64,000 nt of DNA from Desulfosarcina alkanivorans (lineage in GTDB: Bacteria; Desulfobacterota; Desulfobacteria; Desulfobacterales; Desulfosarcinaceae): contig NZ_AP021874.1 in assembly GCF_009688945.1 (NCBI RefSeq), forward strand, positions 1,674,001 to 1,738,000, read 5' to 3'. Under the pieces are notes generated by a model. That model was not told the origin of the DNA and made no database searches. It worked only from the letters and a program-made list of their open reading frames with translations. Position 1 is the first letter of the stretch. Each line of letters begins with the position of its first letter. Of this stretch, positions 16,849 to 26,061 are shown in pieces. Position numbers and translations under genes: made by a program.

Positions 16849-18219
16849 ATGATCCCCTCCGACACCAATGCGGCGGTGCGGATATGGCGCCGTATATTCT
16901 CCTCACCATTGCTTCCGCGCACCGAAAGGGAACGCCGACGGTTTTTGCGCAGCAACCTGCTTCTGCATTTCCGGCCGCCTGCGGTCAAAGAAAAGACATT
17001 GGCCTTCACCCTGTCCTGGGGGCTGGGCGGCATGGCCGCCACCCTGGTGATACTGCAGATGGCCACCGGCATGCTTTTGAAATTCATCTATGTACCCACA
17101 CCGGTTGAGGCCTATGCATCGGTGCAGACCATCGTGACCCAGGTCCCCTTCGGCCGCCTGGTCCGCAACCTTCACCACTGGTGTGCCAATCTTCTCGTGG
17201 TTGTCCTGATGCTCCATATGCTGAGGGTCTTTTTCACCGGCGCCTTTCACGGTCCCAGGCGGTTTAACTGGGTCATCGGCCTGGCCCTGTTTGCCATGAT
17301 GCTGGCCGCCAATCTGTCCGGCTACCTGCTTCCCTATGACCAGCTGGCTTACTGGGCCGTCACTGTATGCTCCGCCATGATCGGATATGCCCCCGGTATC
17401 GGCGGCGGGCTGCTCGACGTCCTGGGTGGTGGCAATGCATTGGGCCCCCGGACACTGACTTTTTTTTACGCCATGCATACGACCGTCATCCCGCTCCTGA
17501 TGGCCGGGCTGATGGGGTTTCATTTCTGGCGGATCCGCAAGGCCGGCGGACTGGTCGTTCCACGGAAACCATCCGAAGCGGTGGACGAGGCACCAAACCG
17601 GGTTCCCACTTTCCCCAACCTGCTGTTAAGAGAAGTCTCCACGGCACTGATGGTGACGGCCTCCGTATTGGCAATCTCCATTTTTTTCGACGCCGCCCTC
17701 TCGGCACCGGCCAATCCGGGCCTGAGCCCCAACCCGGTAAGGGCTCCCTGGTATTTCGCCGGGCTGCAGGAGCTGTTGCTTCACCTTCATCCTGCCGTGG
17801 CCGTATCCGTGATTCCATTGATCGCCGGCATTTTCCTGACAGGCATTCCCTACCTGACCTACCCCCGGACCACCGAAGGAATCTGGTTCGCTTCGGCAAG
17901 GGGCAGGGCGCAGTCCCTCAGGGCGGCCTTGGCGGCCATGGTCCTCACACCGGCCCTGATCGGTTTCGACGCATTGGTGGTCAAGACCGCCCCCTGGGCT
18001 GCCGGTATGTCTCCCATGGTCCGCGACGGTGTCCTGCCCCTGGTGCTTTTCTCATTCCTAACGGGAGGAGGCGTGATGACCATGAGAAGACGATGGAAGG
18101 CCACGACGAACGAAACGGTGCAGGCCGTGTTGGTGGTCATGGTCACCGTCCTGATCGTGCTGACCGTCGTGGGGGTGTTCTTTCGCGGACCGTCCATGCG
18201 GCTGACCTGGCCCCTATGA
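16849..18219 (+). CDS. cytochrome b/b6-type quinol oxidoreductase subunit
   Basis: About 456 residues with around eight or nine membrane helices. Helix B holds one histidine pair (NLHHWCANLLVVVLMLHMLR) and helix D the other (AMHTTVIPLLMAGLMGFHFW), so both b-heme sites are present. The C-terminal part carries the PW-type quinol-site region (VRAPWYFAGLQELLLHLHP). It is the membrane core of a bc-type complex that oxidises menaquinol. No good ribosome site precedes the ATG at 16849; a TTG at 16813 with a distant GGAG is possible. The Rieske gene follows after 13 bases. No cytochrome c1 gene is adjacent. Confidence 0.9.
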   Translation: MIPSDTNAAVRIWRRIFSSPLLPRTERERRRFLRSNLLLHFRPPAVKEKTLAFTLSWGLGGMAATLVILQMATGMLLKFIYVPTPVEAYASVQTIVTQVPFGRLVRNLHHWCANLLVVVLMLHMLRVFFTGAFHGPRRFNWVIGLALFAMMLAANLSGYLLPYDQLAYWAVTVCSAMIGYAPGIGGGLLDVLGGGNALGPRTLTFFYAMHTTVIPLLMAGLMGFHFWRIRKAGGLVVPRKPSEAVDEAPNRVPTFPNLLLREVSTALMVTASVLAISIFFDAALSAPANPGLSPNPVRAPWYFAGLQELLLHLHPAVAVSVIPLIAGIFLTGIPYLTYPRTTEGIWFASARGRAQSLRAALAAMVLTPALIGFDALVVKTAPWAAGMSPMVRDGVLPLVLFSFLTGGGVMTMRRRWKATTNETVQAVLVVMVTVLIVLTVVGVFFRGPSMRLTWPL

Positions 18220-18232
18220 GAAAGGACCGCCG

Positions 18233-18772
18233 ATGATCCGTTGGAAAAAACGGGAATCCGCTGATCGCGCAAACGCCGTGGACAACCAGACCCGTCGCAG
18301 CCTGCTCAACGGGATGTGGCTGACCCTGGGCGGCCTTGCCCTGGCGGAGGTCGCCTGGCTGGTGGGGTCTTTTCTGAAACCGCTGAAGCACGGGGCGACC
18401 TCAGACCGATCCGCAGCTATCGTCGACGCCGGGCCGGCGGATCGGTACTCCCCCAGTACGGTGACCGCTTTTCCCCAGGGCCGCTTTTACCTGGCATGCC
18501 TGGAAGACGGGGGATTCATGGCGCTGTCCCGGCGCTGCACCCACCTGGGCTGCACGCTTCCCTGGGACCCGGAAAAAAAGCAGTTCGCCTGCCCCTGCCA
18601 CGCATCGGCGTTCGACATCCGCGGCTGTGTCATCAAGTCCCCGGCACCGCGGCCGCTGGACCGGTTTGCCGTCTCTATCGAGAACAAGCGGGTGAAGGTG
18701 GACACCAGTAGAGCGATCCGAAGAATTGGGTTTGACGCCAGCGAGGTCGTCTATGTGCCGGCAGGCCCATAG
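18233..18772 (+). CDS. Rieske [2Fe-2S] protein
   Basis: 179 residues. An N-terminal anchor (SLLNGMWLTLGGLALAEVAW) follows a cytoplasmic tail with TRRSLL, which resembles a Tat-type N-terminus. The cluster motifs are CTHLGC and CPCHASAF, so both Cys-His pairs are present. It transfers an electron from quinol at the cytochrome b site to a soluble or membrane c-type cytochrome. The start has AAAGGA upstream and the gene is coupled to cytochrome b. The order (b then Rieske) and the absence of c1 suggest that the acceptor is encoded elsewhere; the octaheme cytochrome at 23273 is one untested candidate. Confidence 0.92.
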   Translation: MIRWKKRESADRANAVDNQTRRSLLNGMWLTLGGLALAEVAWLVGSFLKPLKHGATSDRSAAIVDAGPADRYSPSTVTAFPQGRFYLACLEDGGFMALSRRCTHLGCTLPWDPEKKQFACPCHASAFDIRGCVIKSPAPRPLDRFAVSIENKRVKVDTSRAIRRIGFDASEVVYVPAGP

Positions 18773-18841
18773 AGAGGACCTGACAGGCCGTAAAGACGTC
18801 CCCGCCGGGCCCCCGGGCGCCGTTGAAACAGGCAGCCCCGT

Positions 18842-20536
18842 TTACCGGTTCAGGACTTCGACAAGCGGAACGCCGACCGATCCGGATGGCGGCTTGACGC
18901 CGAGGTAAGCCGTAATGGTGGCGGCGATGTCCGTGGGGGCCACCCGCCGCCCGACCGACTGCGCCGGCACCCGATGGCCGGCAAAAAAGATCGGGACAAA
19001 CGTGTCGTATGCCCACGGCGATCCGTGTATGGCCGCGATGGATCCGATCCCCATCTTTTCGGCCTCCTCGGTGGAGTGCAGGAACCAGTATTGCTCCGGC
19101 ACCATGTGGATGTTGCCGGAGCGGGTCGGATGAAAGCTGCGGCGGATCTGGTTCTGGACCGGTGATTCGGTGATACGGCCGGCCAGCAGATCGCTTCTGG
19201 AAAGGGCGTAGGCGATGCCGGGAATCCGGACCAACTCACCGGCAACGAACCGCTCCACCTCGGCCGCATCCAGTCCGGCGTCGGCAAGGGCGTCCAGGTT
19301 CAGATAGAGGTAGGGGTGGCTGTGGCCGGCAATCAGATCATCACGGCCGAATTTTTTCTGCAGGGACTTGGTCAGCGGCCCTTCGGTCTTGAACCAGTCA
19401 AAGGCAAACCGGCCGGTGGACAGTCCCAGTGCGGCCATGTATTCCGGTGCTTCGGGTGCCCCGTGGTCGCCGCTGAGCACGATCAGGGTCTGGTCCAGCC
19501 CGACGGCAGCATCGATGAATTGAAACAGCTCGGCCAGGGTCCGGTCCAGGCGCAGGATATTGTCTTCGGTTTCCAGACTGGAGGGCCCGAAGAGGTGACC
19601 GATGTAGTCGGTCGACGAAAAACTGATCTGGAGGTAATCCGGCACCCCATGGTCGTTTTGGCCTAAACGTTCGTTTCGGACCAGGGCCTTGGCAAAATCC
19701 AGGGTGAGCCGGTCGCCGAAGGGGGTCAGGGTCAGGAGCAGGTAGAAATATTTCGAATCGTCTCCCAATCGATGGGGGAAAACACGGCCCAGCGGCTTCA
19801 GGTCGGCTTCGTAGGGCCGGTCGTCCATCTGTCCGTGGACGTATGTGGCACGATCGTTCAGCAGCTCCCATGCTTTTCCCTTATACGCATCTGCCGGTTT
19901 AGCGGCATTCCATTGTTTCACCCACGCCGGATAGTCATCATAGTAGTAGGTGCTGGTGACGAATTCTCCGCTGCCCTTGGAAAACCAGAAGGCCTTACCC
20001 GCATGGCCGCCCGGCAGAATCGCCCCCCGGTCCTTGACCGACACGCTGAACGCACGGGATCGGCCGCCGGTATGGACCACCAGTTCGTCTGAAATGGTGG
20101 AGGCCAGCAGGTTGCGTGGCGACACCCCTTCGTGGGCCTTGGATTTCCTGCCGATGATGTGGTGGCGGGCGTCTTCGGTGTTGTAGACGAACTCACCGGT
20201 GTCCTGGTCGATCCAGTCATTGGCGACAATGCCGTGCCGGGAGGGATCGGCACCGGTGGCCAGGGTGGCGTGGCCCACGGCGGTTTCGGTATTGGCGTGC
20301 CGGTAATGGGCATCCGTGTACCATGTTCCCCTTTCCATCAGATAGCGAAATCCTCCCGGGGTGAGACGATCGGCATACCGGCCGGGCAGGTCCCCGCGCA
20401 GTTGGTCGATCGTGATTTGCAGAATGAGTCTGGGCATCGTTGCAGCCGAAGCGGCTGCCAAATCAAAAAGGACACCGAGCATCAGCAGGCAGAAAACGCC
20501 TGACACACTGATCATTATCTTGTTTTTCTGAACCAT
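18842..20536 (-). CDS. PafA-type alkaline phosphatase (secreted)
   Basis: 564 residues with a signal peptide (VFCLLMLGVLFDLAAASAA). Motifs match the PafA branch of the alkaline-phosphatase superfamily. The nucleophile Thr is in NTETAVGHATLATG. The monoesterase Asn is in VANDW and the Lys-Arg pair in SVKDRGAIL. Metal ligands are in SSTDYIGHLFGP, LSGDHGAPE and HGSPWAYD. Unlike PhoA, these enzymes use Thr rather than Ser and are often not repressed by phosphate. Expected role: releasing phosphate from monoesters in the periplasm. AGGGA precedes the ATG. It is one of two superfamily members in tandem. Confidence 0.88.
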   Translation of the reverse strand: MVQKNKIMISVSGVFCLLMLGVLFDLAAASAATMPRLILQITIDQLRGDLPGRYADRLTPGGFRYLMERGTWYTDAHYRHANTETAVGHATLATGADPSRHGIVANDWIDQDTGEFVYNTEDARHHIIGRKSKAHEGVSPRNLLASTISDELVVHTGGRSRAFSVSVKDRGAILPGGHAGKAFWFSKGSGEFVTSTYYYDDYPAWVKQWNAAKPADAYKGKAWELLNDRATYVHGQMDDRPYEADLKPLGRVFPHRLGDDSKYFYLLLTLTPFGDRLTLDFAKALVRNERLGQNDHGVPDYLQISFSSTDYIGHLFGPSSLETEDNILRLDRTLAELFQFIDAAVGLDQTLIVLSGDHGAPEAPEYMAALGLSTGRFAFDWFKTEGPLTKSLQKKFGRDDLIAGHSHPYLYLNLDALADAGLDAAEVERFVAGELVRIPGIAYALSRSDLLAGRITESPVQNQIRRSFHPTRSGNIHMVPEQYWFLHSTEEAEKMGIGSIAAIHGSPWAYDTFVPIFFAGHRVPAQSVGRRVAPTDIAATITAYLGVKPPSGSVGVPLVEVLNR

Positions 20537-20853
20537 TTCTAAATATCCCTTTTTACCGCATCCCTATGGTGACCGGCATTCAATGGAATGGGGACAAAAC
20601 AGCCGGGCAGAGCGATGTTTCCCCTCTCGGGCCTGAATGGCTATTGGAAGCCACGCCCCCCCCGGTGGGTGAGCGGGGTGAGACATGCAATACCGGCCAC
20701 CAGTCAAAAGGCACCATGAATGACCCCGAACAAGATTTCCATTGCCGGGAACTGACAGTACTGGCCACAGGCGGTTCTTTATACTTGAAATCCCTTCACC
20801 GGGGATGTTCATGTTTTCATCCATACTGGATGACCCCAGGCGATGCAGGGAGA

Positions 20854-22440
20854 TTACTGGCCGACCCCGCCGCCTTCCTTGAGCATTTCCATGACACTGT
20901 CGAGGTTGAATGTCGCCGGATCCTGACTGGGTGGAAACTCCTTGAAGGTCGCCAGATACTTGCCCACGAACGGCTGGGAAGGCACCAGGAGGAAGGTGTG
21001 TCGCATCCAGAAGTCCTCGTAGGTATTGCTATGTTCCGCCTCTTCGAAGGGATCCATGCGCAAATCGAAGAACAAAGGGGCGCGCAAGGGGTGCCACATG
21101 TGGCGCCACACATCCTGGCCTTCCGCCTCCTGCTTCATGAATACGAGTTTCCAGCGGTTGTACCGTAATCCCGTCAACTGGGCGTCATCGTTGAAATAAA
21201 GAAATTCCTTGCGCGGGCCCTTTTCTTCCTTCCCGGTCAAATGAGGAAGGAAATTATAACCGTCCAGGTGATTCTTGTACTTTTTGCCATTCGCACTGTG
21301 GCCTTTCTTGAGTTTTTCCTTGATATCCGCATCGCCGGCGGCGGCCATCAGCGTGGGGACCCAGTCCAGATGGGCCATGATTTCATTGCTCACGCTATCC
21401 GCCGAAATCTTGCCGGGCCAGCGAACAAACAGGGGAACCCGGAAGGCCCCCTCCCAGTTGGTGACCTTTTCACTGCGGAACCAGGTAACGCCCGCATCGG
21501 GCCACGAAGCGGAGTGCGGCCCGTTATCACTGGTGTAAATCACGATGGTATTGTCTGCAATTCCCATTTCATCAAGCGTGTCGAGCAGCTGCCCGACATG
21601 GTCGTCATGCTGAAGCATGCCGTCGGCATAGAAATTTAAGCCCGACTTCCCCTTCCATTCATCCGGTACGTGGGTAAACATGTGCATGCGGGAGGGGTTG
21701 AACCAGACAAAAAACGGCTTGTCCGCGTTCTTGGATCGCTTCATGAAATCCACCGCGGCATCAAGGAATTCCTGATCCACATTCGGCATACGTTTGGTCG
21801 AAAGCGGTCCGGTGTCCTCGATAACCTGCTTGCCGACACGTCCGAACCGGGGGTCCTCGGTGGGGTCATCCTTGGCTGACGCTCTGGAGTGAATGACACC
21901 CCGCGGACCAAAGCGTTTGCGGAACTCCGGATCTTTGGGATAATCGGGATGTTCCTCTTCCTCATGGGTATTGAGATGATAAAGGTTACCGAAGAATTCA
22001 TCGAAACCGTGCACCGTTGGCAGGTACTCGTTGCGGTCACCGAGGTGATTCTTACCAAACTGGCCGGTCATGTACCCCTTTTCCTTGAGCAGGGTGGCGA
22101 TGGTGGCATCAGAGGGTTGAAGGCCGACTTCAGCACCGGTCAGGCCAACCCGGCTCAGGCCGGTACGAAGGACCGTCTGGCCGGTAAGAAATGACGCACG
22201 CCCCGCGGTGCAGCTGTTTTCAGAGTAGTAGTCGGTAAACATCATGCCTTCATTGGCAAGGCGGTCGATGTTGGGTGTTTGGTACCCCATCAATCCCCGG
22301 CTATAGGCACTGAGATTGGGAATGCCGATATCGTCACCCATGATTACCAGGATGTTGGGTTTGTCGGCCGCGGCCGAGGAGCCGACGGCCAGGCCAAAGA
22401 CGGCCAGAAAAATCAACGTTTTCAGAATGTGGTGATTCAT
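20854..22440 (-). CDS. arylsulfatase, secreted
   Basis: About 528 residues with a signal peptide (TLIFLAVFGLAVGSSAAA). Sulfatase features are the N-terminal metal site IMGDDIG, the formylglycine site SENSCTAGRASFLTG (cysteine type, of CTAGR form rather than CSPSR), FGKNHLGDRNEYLP with the catalytic Lys/His, and YTSDNGPHS. It hydrolyses sulfate esters after the Cys is converted to formylglycine; no converting enzyme is in the window. The start at 22440 has AGGAAGG before it. A repeat of family B (22493-22612) lies 53 bases upstream. Confidence 0.92.
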   Translation of the reverse strand: MNHHILKTLIFLAVFGLAVGSSAAADKPNILVIMGDDIGIPNLSAYSRGLMGYQTPNIDRLANEGMMFTDYYSENSCTAGRASFLTGQTVLRTGLSRVGLTGAEVGLQPSDATIATLLKEKGYMTGQFGKNHLGDRNEYLPTVHGFDEFFGNLYHLNTHEEEEHPDYPKDPEFRKRFGPRGVIHSRASAKDDPTEDPRFGRVGKQVIEDTGPLSTKRMPNVDQEFLDAAVDFMKRSKNADKPFFVWFNPSRMHMFTHVPDEWKGKSGLNFYADGMLQHDDHVGQLLDTLDEMGIADNTIVIYTSDNGPHSASWPDAGVTWFRSEKVTNWEGAFRVPLFVRWPGKISADSVSNEIMAHLDWVPTLMAAAGDADIKEKLKKGHSANGKKYKNHLDGYNFLPHLTGKEEKGPRKEFLYFNDDAQLTGLRYNRWKLVFMKQEAEGQDVWRHMWHPLRAPLFFDLRMDPFEEAEHSNTYEDFWMRHTFLLVPSQPFVGKYLATFKEFPPSQDPATFNLDSVMEMLKEGGGVGQ

Positions 22441-22492
22441 CGTAACCTTCCTTTCGTTTGAGAGTGTGTTCATCCGGAATTACGAAAACGGG

Positions 22493-22612
22493 GTCGAGAT
22501 CAGGGCGCGTACAAAAATTTGCCACGGGCATCGGGTTGAGATGCCGATGATAAAGTTGTGAACATAACCCGGATATCGGGCAAATTTGGCCTTTTATGGA
22601 CGGACACGAGAT
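22493..22612 (+). repeat. full-length copy 1 of dispersed repeat family B
   Basis: 120 bp. It begins GTCGAGATCAGGGCGCG and ends near TTTTATGGACGGACAC. It aligns along its length with copies at 39475-39603 (plus) and 57692-57834 (minus). Shared blocks are GTCGAGATCA, AAAAATTT, GATATCGG, CAAATT and TTTATGGA. It stands 53 bases before the arylsulfatase start, in the orientation opposite to the gene. Confidence 0.7.
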
Positions 22613-23272
22613 TACAGGGATCGCCGCCGGCATACGGCCATCGCCACTTTGGAAAAGGTTCCCGCAATCGTTCCGGATCGATCGGCGGTCCAGCAAACCT
22701 ATCGATCAGGCAAATCGTGACAGACAAAAAGCAAGAAAAATGTGGATCTTGATCTTGAAAATCCGACGGTGCATTTAATTCAGGCAGTTTCTGCAGGCGC
22801 TGGTGTGTGGAGAATCACCAGGGTGCTCCCGGTGATGGGTTATCCGATCGTCATGGCCGCGTCGGCATTTTTTTGTTTCTCATCGGGGTAAATACTTGTT
22901 TACAGTAAATAGTATTAATCATAATTTTACTCAGGTCAATTTTTCCCTTCGAACCCCGGCATATTTGATATTGTTTTTTTGGGCACCAGCAGATATCTTT
23001 CAACGGAGATTCCTAAGGGTGGAATTGTGATTCAGCCCATTGAATCCGCCCCGGAACATGCCGCAGGACAGCCTCAGTATTTTACAACATTGATCTCCGG
23101 ATGATGGACGCCTCCGTGGCACCCCAGACCGCACCCGGTGCTATACGCCCGAAACGACAGGTTCGGGCGGTCGACGGTTGACGGATAATGGCGGCAGCCA
23201 AAGGGCGGGGCGAACCATTCGGTGTTCATCTTCTACCACGGGGAAATAGCGCATCCGGAAAAGGCCGACACC
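22613..23272. other. 660-base intergenic region with a palindrome and a hairpin
   Basis: No supportable gene. An operator-like interrupted palindrome lies at 22892-22915 (ATACT...AGTAT arms around TTTACAGTAAA) in an AT-rich patch that could hold a promoter. A perfect 8-bp hairpin (CGCCCGAA / TTCGGGCG) lies at 23146-23169, about 100 bases before the octaheme cytochrome gene, without a U tract. Confidence 0.4.
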
Positions 23273-25582
23273 ATGATCCGCTGGAAAATCATCGGCATCA
23301 TCGCAACCCTGGTCATCATCTTCTCTTTCCCGATTTATGTGCTCCAGGAGAAATCCAGGCAGTCGGCGGCCCGGGACATCCGGCATCACCCGCCCACGTT
23401 CGTGGGAAGCGACGCCTGCCGGGACTGCCACCGCGGCGAGTACGACAAGTGGATGGGCTCCCACCACCAGCTGGCCATGGCCGTGGCCTCGGAGGAAACC
23501 GTCCTGGGGGATTTTGCCGATGCCGAGTTTCGCCATTTCGGGATCACGTCACGCTTTTATAAAAATGGGGCCCGCTTCATGGTGACCACCCGGGGGCCGG
23601 GGGGCGAGATGGGCGATTTCGAAATCACCCACACCTTCGGGTGGTTTCCCCTGCAGCAATACCTGATCCCTTTTCCCGGCGGCCGGCTGCAGTGTCTGCC
23701 CATCGCCTGGGATTCGCGGGAGAAGCGCTGGTACCACCTCTACCCGGATCGCCCCATGGCTTCGGATGACTGGCTCTACTGGACCAACAACGGCCAGAAC
23801 TGGAACGCCATGTGCGCCGAATGCCACTCTACGGACCTGCGCAAGAACTATGACCCGGAAACGGAGAGGTACCGCACGGCCTGGTCGGAGATCAGTGTGG
23901 GCTGTGAAGCCTGCCACGGCCCGGGCTCCGACCATGTGGCCTGGGCCGAATTGCCGGAGATGGGACGGCCGGACGTGGCCGACACGGCCCTGACGGTGAG
24001 AACCAGTGGCTTGACCTCGGCCCGGCAGGTCCAGCTGTGCGCACCCTGTCACGCCCGTCGCATGTCCCTGGACGACAACATCCATGCCCACGCCGATTTT
24101 CTTGACTATGGCATTCCCCAACTGCTGAGCGAAGGCATGTACTTCCCCGACGGTCAGATCCTGGATGAAGTCTATGTTTACGGCTCCTTCATCCAGAGCA
24201 AAATGCACGCCCGGGATGTGCGCTGCAGCGACTGTCACGACGTGCACAGCATCCGGCGGATAAAGGACGGCAACGACCTGTGCCTCCAGTGTCACCGGGC
24301 GGCCATTTACGATACCCGCGATCACCATTTTCACAAAAAAGTGGGGGAACCCGGCGACCCCATCCGGGCCGAATCCGGAGAAATCCTTTTTGACGTGGGC
24401 ACCGGTGCCAGCTGCGAGGGCTGTCACATGCCCGGCCGGCACTACATGGGCGTCGACTACCGACCCGACCACAGCTTTCGCATTCCCCGGCCGGATCTGA
24501 GCCTTGCGTTAGACACCCCCAATGCCTGCAACCGCTGCCATGTGGATAAAACCGTTCAGTGGTCCGTGGACGCCATGGGCAAATGGTACGGCAAGAAAAT
24601 ACGACCGCACTATGGCACCACCCTGGCCGCCGGAAGACAGCAGGATCCGGATGCTTTGGCCGAGCTGGTCCGTTTGGCCGGGGATCGGCTCTACCCGGAC
24701 ATCGTCCGCGCAACGGCCCTGTCCCTGGTCTCCGTCTATCCCGATGAGGCCGCCTCAAAAGCACTCGAACGGGCCATTTCCGACGAGTCGGCCCTCCTGC
24801 GTCACACCGCTGTCAATCGACTCGCCATCCCGGGTCTGCAGCAACGCATCGCACTTGTCGGACCGCTGCTCTACGACCCGGTGCGTGCCGTTCGCATCGA
24901 GACGGCCCGGAGCCTGGTCGCTGCAGTACAAGGTGGATACGGAACACCCCTACGCGAACCTTACGAAAAGGCCCTGGCCGAATACATCAAGGCCATGGAA
25001 CGAACCGGCGATTTTGCCGCTTCCCGCCACAATCTGGGCAATCTATATGCGGACCTGGGGCAGCCGGATCAGGCCATCGGCCATTACCAGAGGGCCATCG
25101 ACATCGACAGGCTCTTTTACCCGGCCAAGGTGAACCTGGCCATGCTCTACAACACGATGGGAAAAACGGATCCGGCCGAGGCCTTATTGCGTGAAGTGGT
25201 CGACGCGCACCCGGACCTCCATGACATCCAGTACTCCCTGGGCCTGCTCCTTGCTGAGAAAAAAGACTTTGACCAGGCGGTTATTTACCTGGGAGATGCC
25301 GCCGCCGGCCTGCCCCAGCGATCCCGGATCCAATATAATCTCTCGCTCCTGCTTAAACAGCTCAACCGCCATGCGGAGGCGGAGAACGCCCTCAACCGGG
25401 CCATTCTGATAGACCCGGAAAATGCGGATTACCTCTACGCCTTGGCCGTGCTGTATATGGAATCGGGCCGACTGGACGACGCCTTGAAGGTGGCGGTGAC
25501 GCTTCGTAAAAACCATCCCGACCTTGCCATAAGCGTCAACTTGGTCGATCATATTAAAAAGTTGCTGGCCAAAACGAATTGA
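23273..25582 (+). CDS. octaheme c-type cytochrome with C-terminal TPR repeats
   Basis: About 769 residues. One N-terminal helix (IIGIIATLVIIFSFPIYVL) anchors or exports it. Eight CxxCH sites follow: CRDCH, CAECH, CEACH, CAPCH, CSDCH, CLQCH, CEGCH and CNRCH, arranged like cytochrome c554 modules. After ~residue 440 come HEAT-like helices, and residues ~560-760 form at least four TPR units (NLGNLYADLGQPDQAIGHYQ is one). It should face the periplasm and pass electrons while the TPR part binds a partner. The ATG at 23273 is chosen because it starts just before the membrane helix, with AAAAGG upstream. The electron donor and acceptor are unknown. Confidence 0.9.
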   Translation: MIRWKIIGIIATLVIIFSFPIYVLQEKSRQSAARDIRHHPPTFVGSDACRDCHRGEYDKWMGSHHQLAMAVASEETVLGDFADAEFRHFGITSRFYKNGARFMVTTRGPGGEMGDFEITHTFGWFPLQQYLIPFPGGRLQCLPIAWDSREKRWYHLYPDRPMASDDWLYWTNNGQNWNAMCAECHSTDLRKNYDPETERYRTAWSEISVGCEACHGPGSDHVAWAELPEMGRPDVADTALTVRTSGLTSARQVQLCAPCHARRMSLDDNIHAHADFLDYGIPQLLSEGMYFPDGQILDEVYVYGSFIQSKMHARDVRCSDCHDVHSIRRIKDGNDLCLQCHRAAIYDTRDHHFHKKVGEPGDPIRAESGEILFDVGTGASCEGCHMPGRHYMGVDYRPDHSFRIPRPDLSLALDTPNACNRCHVDKTVQWSVDAMGKWYGKKIRPHYGTTLAAGRQQDPDALAELVRLAGDRLYPDIVRATALSLVSVYPDEAASKALERAISDESALLRHTAVNRLAIPGLQQRIALVGPLLYDPVRAVRIETARSLVAAVQGGYGTPLREPYEKALAEYIKAMERTGDFAASRHNLGNLYADLGQPDQAIGHYQRAIDIDRLFYPAKVNLAMLYNTMGKTDPAEALLREVVDAHPDLHDIQYSLGLLLAEKKDFDQAVIYLGDAAAGLPQRSRIQYNLSLLLKQLNRHAEAENALNRAILIDPENADYLYALAVLYMESGRLDDALKVAVTLRKNHPDLAISVNLVDHIKKLLAKTN

Positions 25583-25628
25583 AGGTTTGATTTAAAGGGA
25601 TGGTTTACTTCTCCTGGAGGAGGTATCC

Positions 25629-25808
25629 ATGAAAAGCATCGTCATCGCCTTTTTGTGTCTCTTCGTATCGGGTGGTTTCAGTTCGTCGATGGCCGTGGAC
25701 AAGCAGCGCCAGGCCTACGACAAGATGGTGGAAGAGGCCACCCGGGAGGCAGATGGATACGTACAGGAAAAGCAAAAAGTCAGTGGTTCCTCTTTTAGGA
25801 AATGTTGA
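25629..25808 (+). CDS. small secreted protein of 59 residues
   Basis: It has a typical signal peptide, MKSIVIAFLCLFVSGGFSSS followed by MA, and then a ~37-residue acidic/basic helical tail (KQRQAYDKMVEEATREADGY). A strong GGAGGAGG lies 7-8 bases before the ATG, and the gene starts 46 bases after the octaheme cytochrome stop, so it is probably in the same operon. The family is not recognised. A small periplasmic partner of the cytochrome is an inference from position only. The following 250 bases hold no gene. Confidence 0.55.
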   Translation: MKSIVIAFLCLFVSGGFSSSMAVDKQRQAYDKMVEEATREADGYVQEKQKVSGSSFRKC

Positions 25809-26061
25809 GCAAAATTATTCTCCTTGGAACGCGAAGACCATCAAACAAGCCCACCGCATTCTTGGAATATTCGTCCTAATGGTGTATATAATGGCCAGGT
25901 TCGGCGACTAAGTATTCCATTCTCACCATCCCCATTCTCCTGTAACAGAATCAGCGCACGAGCCGCAGCATATCGACAAATCGTATACGGTGATAGCGCT
26001 CCTGGCTCATCCGCAGGAAATTTCACACCCTTTCAACCATCAACCCTGCAGAGAAGGCACC

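Noticed and set aside
23146..23169. Hairpin before the octaheme cytochrome as a terminator
   Set aside because: The 8-bp stem has no U tract on either strand, and there is no upstream gene on that strand for it to terminate.
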